NCBI GenBank assembly: GCA_016303085.1
Contig: JAEDMI010000023.1
Coordinates: 1-17,940 of the forward strand
Direction: 5' to 3'
Length of the DNA: 17,940 nucleotides
From: Acetatifactor sp.
Lineage (GTDB): Bacteria; Bacillota; Clostridia; Lachnospirales; Lachnospiraceae
The notes under the pieces are model-generated. The model saw nothing but the letters and a program-made list of their open reading frames with translations. It did not search any database and had not been told where the DNA came from. Shown here one piece after another: positions 1-7,292 of the stretch. The translations under genes were made by a program, and so were the position numbers. Numbering within the stretch: position 1 is the stretch's first letter; the number at the start of each line of letters is the position of its first letter.

Positions 1-119
1 TACCGTTACTGCGAAGGTTCAAGCGAAAGCGTGTCGAACAGGGCTGTATCGCATATTCTGCCGGAAAGTTACCGAAAGCTGAACTGTTACAATAATTATG
101 TCATTTCGTGAAATAAAAT

Positions 120-148
120 TTGCCCTGCGGTTGATTCTTTGATATAAT
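120..148 (+). promoter_or_regulatory. Sigma-A-type promoter for the Hsp70-like operon
   Basis: A -35 element TTGCCC (120-125, four of six consensus bases) and a perfect -10 TATAAT (143-148) are separated by 17 bp. AT-rich DNA lies just upstream of the -35. The start of transcription would be near 155, giving a leader of about 150 nt before the first start codon. Nothing convincing is seen in bases 1-119, which contain no supported gene. Confidence 0.75.
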
Positions 149-158
149 GGACGCATAA

Positions 159-285
159 GCGACGAACGCAGCCGGGCGAGCAAAGTGGTGTAGACCTGCT
201 TGCAGGGATACACCACTTTGTTTGCCCGGATATGTGAGTGCAACGAACACTTCGAAATCGAAGATTTCGGAGTGGCGTTAGTCGC
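159..285 (+). repeat. Palindromic leader element with terminal inverted repeats
   Basis: The arms GCGACGAACGC (159-169) and GCGTTAGTCGC (275-285) are inverted copies matching at 10 of 11 positions. They enclose two further hairpins, at 172-229 and 253-269 (CGAAATC / GATTTCG around GAA). The whole element lies between the predicted transcription start and the ribosome site, so the RNA could fold into a closed stem carrying two branches. It may be a regulatory leader, or a small palindromic intergenic repeat of MITE type. A similar architecture occurs at 8742-8876. No poly-U tract follows it. Confidence 0.55.
172..229 (+). repeat. 58-nt long hairpin in the 5' leader
   Basis: CCGGGC (172-177) pairs with GCCCGG (224-229), and CAAAGTGGTGTA (181-192) pairs perfectly with TACACCACTTTG (209-220). 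The three bases between them pair as GU, AU and GU if transcribed. Inside, tandem GA/GA mismatches lead to CCTGC (195-199) facing GCAGG (202-206). Almost every base of the 58 is therefore paired. With no U-run after it, it is not an ordinary intrinsic terminator. Confidence 0.8.
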
Positions 286-307
286 GGGCAGCGTGAGGTG
301 AGTATGA

Positions 308-3300
308 ATGCAGAAGATAATCAATCAGATTCTGGAGGGAAACTTCGATTACGAGAATGGTTCTCTTGATTTCTCCTGCTCAAAAATAGAGCTTTCCCTG
401 AAAAAGGGGGAAGTGTATGAAGGCTCTTTCCATATCTATGCTCCTCAGGGTCGATTTACCGGCGGAAGCGTGCTGTCCTCCGATTTGAGGATGGAGTGTG
501 TGACCGGGGAATTTGTGGGCGATGAGGAGGAAATTTTTTTCCGCTTTCACGGTGAAAAGCTGGAAGAGGGAGATGTGGTAAAGGGCAATTTTTATATCAT
601 CAGCAATCAGGGAGAATACTATCTTCCCTTTGTGGTGTCGGTGGAACATACCGTTCTGAATTCCTCTGTCGGTGCAATCCGGAATCTGTTTCATTTTGCC
701 AATCTTGCCAAAAGTAACTGGCAGGAGGCAGTTACACTCTTTTATTCCCCCGATTTTCCCCTTGTCTTGTCCGGCAGTGACATGCAGTTCGCAGACGCTT
801 ACCGTGCGTTGTCGGTATATGAAGGTTCCGAGCAGAATGTGGAGGAATTCCTGATATGTGTGAACAAGAAACAAAAGGTGGAATTTCTGGTACAGGAAGA
901 AAAACTTGTACTGGATGTGGCTAAGGCAACCGGTGCGTACGGGATGACAGAGAAGGAACTGACCATCGTGCGGAACGGCTGGGGCTATACAGGACTTTGT
1001 GTGGAGTGCATCGGAGACTTTTTGTTTACGGAAAAGGAAATGCTCACTGATGACGATTTTCTGGGGAATTACTGTGCGCTTCCGGTTTTTATTGACAGCA
1101 GTCTTTGCCGGGAGGGAAAGAACTTTGGACAGATAATGCTTTATAACTCCTATGTATCGCTCACCGTACCCGTGACGGTAAAGGTGGGAGAAGGTTCCGC
1201 AGCCCGTTCCCAAAATATGACCAGAAAGCGCAGTACGGTACAGCTGATGGAGCTCTATCAGGCATTCCGCACCAGAAAAATCAGTACGGCGACGTGGCTG
1301 AAGGAGACGGGAAAACTGGTGGAAAAGCTGGTAGCCATGGATGAAAACGATGTGTCAGCCAGACTGTTTCAGGCCCAGCTTCTCATAACGGAGGAAAGCT
1401 TTAATGAAGCCGGATGGATATTGGACCATGTGGCGGAACTCCTTGAGAAGGGAGCCGGTAACGATACACTTCTTGCTTATTATCTGTATCTGACTACGTT
1501 GATTCATCGGGAAGAGGATTATGTTGACAGAGTGGCGGCAGAGGTAGAGCATATTTACCGCAAGGACAATGCAGACTGGAGGGTGGCTTGGCTGCTTTTG
1601 TACCTGTCGGAGGAGTATCACAAATCTGCTACAGGAAAGTGGATTTTCTTGGAAAAGCAATACAATATAGGCTGCACCAGCCCGATGCTGTATATAGAGG
1701 CTGTGGCGCTTTTAAATAACAATCCGGCGCTGTTAAGGAGGCTGGGAGATTTTGAACTGCAGGTTGTCTGGTACGGCGCAAGGCAGGAGCTGCTGAAGCA
1801 GGAAGTGGTGGAACAGCTGATTTATCTGGCTGACAGGAAAAAGGATTATTCCGATGTACTGTACAGAACCCTGAAAAAACTGTACGATAAGAAGAACGAT
1901 GTCCGTCTTTTACAGCAGATATGCGGACTCCTGATTAAGGGAGGTAAGACCGGAGAGAAATATTTTGACTGGTACAGGGCGGGAGTGGAGAACAGTCTGA
2001 GAATCACGAATCTGTACGAGTACTATATGATGTCACTGAATACGGAAAAACAGCAGGAAATTCCGAAAATGGTACTGATGTATTTTTCTTATCAGAACAA
2101 TCTGGATTATGAGCATACGGCATATCTCTATGATTACATATTGCAGAATGAATCGCAACTGGGAGACATCTTTGAAACTTACCGTCTGCGGATGGAGTAT
2201 TTTTGCCTTGAACAGATTACAAAGCAGCATATTAACCGGCAACTGGCAGATATCTATAACCGGCTGTTTCAACCGGGCATGATTACGGAGCAGACCTGTG
2301 AACCTTTTTCAAAACTGCTTTTTGCTCATTTGATTCGGGTGGAGGATGACCGGCTGCAGAAGGTGTATGTGTATCAGCCGGGAAATCTGTATCCCACAGA
2401 GTATGTCCTGAATGAAGGGAAAACGTGGGTTTCCCTGTATGGCAACAATTATACCATTGTTTTCGAGGATGCATGGAATAACCGCTTTGTCCGCAATGTG
2501 GAATACACCATGGAAAAGCTGATGATACCCGGAAAGTTCCTGCGCCTTCTGGCACCTTACTCCATGAATAATCCTGAGCTTGATCTTTATCTTTGCGACG
2601 GAGAGAGAGAGGGGGCTTTCGATTCCGCGGAAAGTGCGGATCGTGCTCTCAGAGTGGTGAGTTCCGATTATGTTGACCAAAAGGTGAAGAGGGAACTGGC
2701 ACTGAAACTGTTGCAGTATTATTATGACTCGGATGACATGCGTGCACTGGACGAATATCTGGTGCAGATATCTCCGGAAATGTTCACCGCGGAGGAGAGA
2801 AATGTGGTGATGCGCTTTATGGTGCTCCGGGGAAACTATGATTTGGCGGGCCTGTGGCTGAACGAATACGGCCCCTATTTTATGGATGCAAAGCTGTTGG
2901 TGAGGCTGATAAGTCCGCTGATGGAGCGTAGCAACATGGTGGAGGATGAGGTGCTGACAGCTGCGGCTGTCTATGCCTTCCAAAAAGGGAAATATGACAG
3001 TACGGTTCTGCGTTATCTGTCCGCATATTACAGGGGAATGACGAAGAACATGCGGGACATTTGGAAAGCAGCGAAATCTTTTGAGGTAGACTGCTACAGG
3101 TTGTGTGAGACAATTCTGGTGCAGATGTTGTATTCCGGTTCTTTTGTCGGAGAAAAGATGGAAATCTTTCGCTATTACATTTCCCAGGGACCCAAGCCGG
3201 AAGTGGAGGAGGCTTTCCTGGCCCAGTGCTCTTTTGATTATTTCGTCAAGGAGAGAGTTACGGGGAAGGATGTTTTTGAAGAGATACAGCGTATGTATCT

Positions 3301-3880
3301 CAGGGGAGAACCGGTACAGAAGGTGTGCAAGCTGGCCTTCCTGAAATATTATGCGGAAAACCATGACGAACTGACTCAAACGGCATCGGAACTGGTTGGA
3401 GAATTTTTGACGGAATTTATGAATATGGGTGTTCATCTTGAATTTTTCCGGGAATACAGGGAGAATGAATGGGTGGTTCAGGAAATGGCGGACAAGACCA
3501 TTATTGAGTATCATGCGAACCCGTCAGCCAGGGCCTGCATTCATTATGTCATGCTTCACGAGAACGGGGAATCCGATGAGTACAGCTCTGAATATATGAA
3601 AGAAATATACGGCGGTGTCTGCTTTAAGGAGTTTATTTTGTTCTTTGGCGAGAGCCTCCAGTACTATATCACGGAGGAACTAAACGGAGATGAGCAGCTG
3701 ACGGAAAGCGGGACTCTGCAAAAAAGTGATATCAGAGGCAGCGAGAGTGACAGCAGATATCATCTGGTCAATGACATTGTGATAAGCAAGACCCTTCAGG
3801 ATTATGATACCATGGATAATCTTCTGGAGGAATATTACAGAAAAGAATTCCTGAACAGCAGATTGTTTGAACTGAAATAG
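308..3880 (+). CDS. Large beta-sandwich plus helical-repeat protein (DUF5717-like)
   Basis: This 1190-aa protein has no known function. Its length and context match what I remember as DUF5717, a recall that was not tested. Residues about 15-110 and 200-300 look like two related beta-sandwich domains, each ending in a strand pair with LPF or LTVPV followed by V-rich sequence. From about residue 310 to the C-terminus it is almost all amphipathic helix, rich in Leu, Tyr and Glu, resembling TPR/HAT-type solenoid repeats. No signal peptide or membrane segment is seen, so it is probably cytosolic. The start is the ATG at 308, with GAGGTG at 295-300 as ribosome site. The ATG at 304 is out of frame and soon closes. 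It is the first gene of a four-gene operon, 17 bp before the Hsp70-like gene, and may be a scaffold or co-chaperone for it (inference). Confidence 0.85.
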   Translation: MQKIINQILEGNFDYENGSLDFSCSKIELSLKKGEVYEGSFHIYAPQGRFTGGSVLSSDLRMECVTGEFVGDEEEIFFRFHGEKLEEGDVVKGNFYIISNQGEYYLPFVVSVEHTVLNSSVGAIRNLFHFANLAKSNWQEAVTLFYSPDFPLVLSGSDMQFADAYRALSVYEGSEQNVEEFLICVNKKQKVEFLVQEEKLVLDVAKATGAYGMTEKELTIVRNGWGYTGLCVECIGDFLFTEKEMLTDDDFLGNYCALPVFIDSSLCREGKNFGQIMLYNSYVSLTVPVTVKVGEGSAARSQNMTRKRSTVQLMELYQAFRTRKISTATWLKETGKLVEKLVAMDENDVSARLFQAQLLITEESFNEAGWILDHVAELLEKGAGNDTLLAYYLYLTTLIHREEDYVDRVAAEVEHIYRKDNADWRVAWLLLYLSEEYHKSATGKWIFLEKQYNIGCTSPMLYIEAVALLNNNPALLRRLGDFELQVVWYGARQELLKQEVVEQLIYLADRKKDYSDVLYRTLKKLYDKKNDVRLLQQICGLLIKGGKTGEKYFDWYRAGVENSLRITNLYEYYMMSLNTEKQQEIPKMVLMYFSYQNNLDYEHTAYLYDYILQNESQLGDIFETYRLRMEYFCLEQITKQHINRQLADIYNRLFQPGMITEQTCEPFSKLLFAHLIRVEDDRLQKVYVYQPGNLYPTEYVLNEGKTWVSLYGNNYTIVFEDAWNNRFVRNVEYTMEKLMIPGKFLRLLAPYSMNNPELDLYLCDGEREGAFDSAESADRALRVVSSDYVDQKVKRELALKLLQYYYDSDDMRALDEYLVQISPEMFTAEERNVVMRFMVLRGNYDLAGLWLNEYGPYFMDAKLLVRLISPLMERSNMVEDEVLTAAAVYAFQKGKYDSTVLRYLSAYYRGMTKNMRDIWKAAKSFEVDCYRLCETILVQMLYSGSFVGEKMEIFRYYISQGPKPEVEEAFLAQCSFDYFVKERVTGKDVFEEIQRMYLRGEPVQKVCKLAFLKYYAENHDELTQTASELVGEFLTEFMNMGVHLEFFREYRENEWVVQEMADKTIIEYHANPSARACIHYVMLHENGESDEYSSEYMKEIYGGVCFKEFILFFGESLQYYITEELNGDEQLTESGTLQKSDIRGSESDSRYHLVNDIVISKTLQDYDTMDNLLEEYYRKEFLNSRLFELK

Positions 3881-3897
3881 GGAGGAAAGGAGCAGGC

Positions 3898-5157
3898 ATG
3901 GGATTTTTAAGCAGCGAAAAGGTCATTGTAGGCTATGACCTGGGGAATGAATTTTCCCAGATAAGTTTCAGCCGCTCCGAGACGGGTGAGGTAGAAACGC
4001 TTTCCCAGGTGGCGGGAGCCGAGAACTATAATATTCCTACGGTGCTCTGTAAACGAAGTGGTGTAAACCAGTGGTTTTACGGGAAGGAAGCAATCAGATA
4101 CGGGGAGGAGCAGCAGGGAATTTTGGTGGAGAACCTGTTGGAACTGGCTTTGGACGGAGAGCCGGTGCTCATAGACGGAGAGAGCTTTGAACCGGTGGCA
4201 CTTCTGGCACTGTTTTTTAAGAGAAGTCTGGGTCTTCTGTCACAGGTGGCATCCTCCGACAGAATTGAAGCACTGATGATTACCTGCGAGGTGCTGGATC
4301 ACCGAATCCTGGATATTCTGAACGGGGTGGTGGCGGGAATTCATTTAAAGGGTGTCAAGGTTGCTTTTCAGAGCCACACGGAGAGCTATTACAGTTATAT
4401 GATTCATCAACCCAGGGAGCTCTGGGCATATCAGTCGGTGCTTTTTGCTTATAGAGGTAGTTGCATAAAAACATACCGCATGGAATGTAATAAGCGGACT
4501 ACACCCGTGGTTGCCTTCATTGAGGAGAGGGAGTTCCCGTTCCCACAGCGTGAAGATATGTCGAGGGCGGAGGAACTGGACAGCGGACTCCTGAAAATTG
4601 CAGGGGAAGTATTTGAGGGAAATATCATCGGAAGTGTCTTCCTGATAGGTGATGGCTTTGACCGGGAGTGGATGAAAGATTCTCTCCGTTATCTCTGTAA
4701 AAACAGGAGAGTGTTTCAAGGGAATAATCTGTTCAGTAAGGGTGCGTGCTTCGGAATGCAGGAGCGACTGAATGTCAGCGAGGTGGGAAAGGAATATGTG
4801 TTCCTGGGGAATGACAAGCTAAAGGCGAACATCGGTATGAGCCTTATGCGTCAGGGACAGGAATCCTACTATGCGATTCTGGATGCGGGTGTCAACTGGT
4901 ATGAAGCGGAACACGAGATGGAATTTTACATCAGAGACGGCAGCGAGATTACCCTGACCATCACTCCGCTCATAGGAAAGAACGGAAAGCTGGCTCAGAT
5001 TGTCCTGGAGGATTTTCCCGGGACAATCGCAAGACTCAGAGCCCGATTTTATCTGGAGGCGGAGAATCTGCTGGTGGTGGAAATCGAGGATATGGGATTT
5101 GGTGAAATCAGACCGGCTACAGGCCGGAGCTGGAGAGAAAAAATTGAACTGTACTAG
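3898..5157 (+). CDS. Divergent Hsp70-like protein (DUF5716-like)
   Basis: This 419-aa protein follows the Hsp70 plan in shortened form. Seen in sequence: a phosphate-1-like VGYDLGN (residues 11-17), IPTVL near residue 48, and a segment near residues 120-170 with the spacing of the Hsp70 lobe I helix, ending in a TESYYSY that parallels EPxAAAxAY. There is an adenosine-type FLIGDGF (248-254) and an SKGACFG (280-286) like the usual xxGAA motif. Residues about 300-419 align by eye with the Hsp70 substrate-binding beta domain, including the IVLEDFPG and LLVVEIED strands. The phosphate-2 DxGGGT is replaced by AYRGSC (184-189), and no helical lid follows. ATPase activity may therefore be weak or lost. 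The strong ribosome site GGAGGAAAGGAG (3881-3892) lies in the 17-bp gap after the upstream gene. DUF5716 membership is from memory. Confidence 0.85.
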   Translation: MGFLSSEKVIVGYDLGNEFSQISFSRSETGEVETLSQVAGAENYNIPTVLCKRSGVNQWFYGKEAIRYGEEQQGILVENLLELALDGEPVLIDGESFEPVALLALFFKRSLGLLSQVASSDRIEALMITCEVLDHRILDILNGVVAGIHLKGVKVAFQSHTESYYSYMIHQPRELWAYQSVLFAYRGSCIKTYRMECNKRTTPVVAFIEEREFPFPQREDMSRAEELDSGLLKIAGEVFEGNIIGSVFLIGDGFDREWMKDSLRYLCKNRRVFQGNNLFSKGACFGMQERLNVSEVGKEYVFLGNDKLKANIGMSLMRQGQESYYAILDAGVNWYEAEHEMEFYIRDGSEITLTITPLIGKNGKLAQIVLEDFPGTIARLRARFYLEAENLLVVEIEDMGFGEIRPATGRSWREKIELY

Positions 5158-5166
5158 GAGGCTGTT

Positions 5167-6021
5167 ATGCGCGTCAGCGTATGTGTGGGAAATTATGCGG
5201 AAACTCCATATTGTATACCGGGACTGGGAATCAATGTCTACTCCATGGAGGAACTGTGCTACTGCATGAAGGAGAATGCTTTCCTTTTGGACTTTTCCAT
5301 GATGAATGACGCTCTGGCGGACTGGATTGACAGAGAGTGTGGGTTGCGCGAACTGGCAAAAACCCTTTATCCGCTGATTCACAAAAAAGGTTCCCTCAGT
5401 GCTTTTGTGGTGACGCTGATGAACTTTGTCGGACTCTACGATGAGCAGCAGGTGGCGGAAGTTGAGCAGGTACTGAAGCAGGGAGCGGGCTTAAGTAATA
5501 TTGAGAAGAAAAAGAGTCAGATAGATTATCTGGTGAGGAAGAAGAAATATGCAGCAGCAATCAGAAGCTATGACGCACTGATTGATAAGTGGCAGGAACA
5601 GGAAAGCGAGGGGGCTCCCCTTCCGGCAGTGAGCTGTCTTGCGGCTGTCTGGCATAATAGGGGAGTGGCTTACGCCGGATTAATGATTTATGATAAGGCG
5701 GCAGAGTCCTTTCGGAAGGCTTACGAGACAGATGCGCGGGAAGATTTCTACCGCGACTATCTGGCGGCAAAAAGAATGGAACTGTCGGAGAGTGAATATG
5801 TAGCCTTTGCGGCGGAAGACACGGAAGGATACGGGCTTGCGCTGGAACTGGAGAAGGATGTGGAGCAGTTGGTGCGGGAATGGGAGCAACAGCCGGAATA
5901 TCTGAGACTGAATAACAGACGTGAACTTCGGACCGGCGAAAACAAGCAGCGCTACTATGATGAAAGCGAGCAGCTTACCCAGACCCTAAAGGAGAGCTAT
6001 CGGCGCAGTGTGACTGACTGA
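5167..6021 (+). CDS. TPR-like protein of the Hsp70-like operon
   Basis: This 284-aa soluble protein is not one I recognise. The N-terminal ~100 residues begin with a short beta-rich stretch containing Cys6, Cys16, Cys31 and Cys33, then become helical. Residues about 110-145 and 159-192 look like helix pairs of tetratricopeptide type: the second contains WHNRGVAYAG followed by YDKAAESFRKAYE, a good TPR match. The C-terminal third is charged and helical. There is no signal peptide or membrane segment. The ribosome site AGGAGG (5156-5161) overlaps the stop codon of the Hsp70-like gene, and only 9 bp separate the genes, so translation is probably coupled. A role as partner or adaptor of the Hsp70-like protein is inferred from context and from the common use of TPRs by co-chaperones. 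Confidence 0.8.
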   Translation: MRVSVCVGNYAETPYCIPGLGINVYSMEELCYCMKENAFLLDFSMMNDALADWIDRECGLRELAKTLYPLIHKKGSLSAFVVTLMNFVGLYDEQQVAEVEQVLKQGAGLSNIEKKKSQIDYLVRKKKYAAAIRSYDALIDKWQEQESEGAPLPAVSCLAAVWHNRGVAYAGLMIYDKAAESFRKAYETDAREDFYRDYLAAKRMELSESEYVAFAAEDTEGYGLALELEKDVEQLVREWEQQPEYLRLNNRRELRTGENKQRYYDESEQLTQTLKESYRRSVTD

Positions 6022-6034
6022 TGGGAGTTTACGG

Positions 6035-7204
6035 ATGACATTTTGGAAGAAACTATTCGGGAAGAAAAAAGTACATGAACAGGTACCGGAAGACTGGGAG
6101 AATATTGTCTACGACAGGGATAATGTAGATTTTGAGGACGAAGAACAAAGAAGCCGGTATATTACCAACTGTCTGGAACAGATAGCGGATGCTTCCAGGG
6201 AGATGAATCTGCTGACAGGGGAGTACTCTCTGGTGACCTCCTACCTGACGGACATGGAGGAGATTGAAGCCCTTCCCGGTGAGGAGAGGGAGGAACTGGA
6301 CGGTATTGCCAGACGGCTTCACACATTGGAACAGGAATGTGAAAGGTACCGCGGGAAAAAGAACCGCATGAGCGATGGTGATTATTATCACATGCGCAAG
6401 CAGGAGGATGAGATTCAGGAGGGAATCAGTAAGCTGACGGAATGTGAGAACTACGGAGATTTAATCAGGCAGGACCTGAAACGGTTGGATATGGAGAAGC
6501 ATGCCTATGAATACCGCCGTTCTGAACTGGAAACCATGATGAACAATTTTCGCGGAATGTCTGTTATTTTTCTCACTGCCTTTGCAATGTGTATGGGGCT
6601 TTTGCTGATATTGCAGTTTGCGTTTGAGATGAATACCCGCGTGGGCGGACTTCTGGCAGTAGGTGCTGTGGCTGTGGCTGTGACGGTGCTGCTTGTCAAA
6701 TACATGGACAGCGAAAAAGAACTGCATCGCGTAGAAGGTGCTATTTCCAGACTGATACAGCTTCAGAACAAGGTGAAAATCAGATATGTAAACAATAATA
6801 ACCTGCAGGATTATCTTCGCATTAAGTACAACACGGACTGCTCCGGAACTCTGCAGAAGCGCTGGCAGCAGTATCAGCAGGAGAAGGAAGAGCGCAAGGA
6901 GTATGCGGAAGCAGAGGCAAAGACAGAGTATTATCAAAAGCAGCTGGTGGCAAAAATGAACAACTACCGTATCACAGACCCGGACAGATGGGCAGCCAGG
7001 CCGGGAGCTCTGTTGGACAAGCGCGAGATGGTGGAGATGCGCCATGAATTGATTTTGCGACGTCAGACCCTGCGGAAACAGATGGATTACAATAATACGG
7101 TGGCGGAGAATGCCAGAAAAGAAATCATGGAAATTGTGAACAGATACCCTGCCTACGGCTCGGAAATTCTTGCCATGGTAGATAAATACGAGAGCGAAAC
7201 CTGA
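6035..7204 (+). CDS. Coiled-coil protein with central membrane hairpin
   Basis: This 389-aa protein is of unknown function. Residues 1-170 are highly charged and predicted helical or coiled-coil, beginning with a basic FWKKLFGKKK segment. Two adjacent hydrophobic segments (about 177-198 and 202-223) are joined by only a few residues, forming a membrane hairpin that leaves both ends on the same, presumably cytoplasmic, side. Residues 225-389 are again long charged helix rich in Glu, Lys and Gln. There is no signal peptide. It starts 13 bp after the TPR-like gene, with GGGAG as a weak ribosome site, and closes the operon. The simplest reading is a membrane anchor or scaffold for the three upstream proteins (inference). 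A structural role unrelated to them is possible. Confidence 0.8.
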   Translation: MTFWKKLFGKKKVHEQVPEDWENIVYDRDNVDFEDEEQRSRYITNCLEQIADASREMNLLTGEYSLVTSYLTDMEEIEALPGEEREELDGIARRLHTLEQECERYRGKKNRMSDGDYYHMRKQEDEIQEGISKLTECENYGDLIRQDLKRLDMEKHAYEYRRSELETMMNNFRGMSVIFLTAFAMCMGLLLILQFAFEMNTRVGGLLAVGAVAVAVTVLLVKYMDSEKELHRVEGAISRLIQLQNKVKIRYVNNNNLQDYLRIKYNTDCSGTLQKRWQQYQQEKEERKEYAEAEAKTEYYQKQLVAKMNNYRITDPDRWAARPGALLDKREMVEMRHELILRRQTLRKQMDYNNTVAENARKEIMEIVNRYPAYGSEILAMVDKYESET

Positions 7205-7212
7205 CGCTTTTT
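7191..7212 (+). terminator. Possible weak terminator after the Hsp70-like operon
   Basis: AGAGCG (7191-7196) can pair with CGCTTT (7205-7210), including one GU pair, around an 8-nt loop that holds the stop codon. The right arm and following bases form a run of five T. The stem is short, so termination would be inefficient. No better candidate lies before the next promoter at 7227. Confidence 0.25.
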
Positions 7213-7226
7213 CGGAACTCTCACTA

Positions 7227-7255
7227 TTGACTTATAAATTTGTGTGGGATATGAT
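7227..7255 (+). promoter_or_regulatory. Promoter of the purF-purB operon
   Basis: A -35 TTGACT (7227-7232) and a -10 TATGAT (7250-7255) are separated by exactly 17 bp, each matching five of six consensus bases. Transcription would begin near 7262, about 30 nt before the purF start codon. That leaves no room for a purine riboswitch in the leader. Confidence 0.75.
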
Positions 7256-7292
7256 TATTCAGTCGAATATCAAATGAGAGGTAAGCAAATCA

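Noticed and set aside
172..229. Intrinsic terminator for an upstream gene
   Set aside because: The hairpin is strong but is not followed by a T-run, and it lies downstream of a good promoter.
2309..3514. Long minus-strand open frame of 401 codons
   Set aside because: It lies wholly inside the 1190-aa plus-strand gene, has low-complexity His/Leu/Gln-rich sequence typical of an antisense shadow, and no ribosome site or family match.
7256..7292. Purine riboswitch upstream of purF
   Set aside because: The predicted leader is only about 30 nt, far too short for the aptamer, and no conserved purine-aptamer bases are seen.
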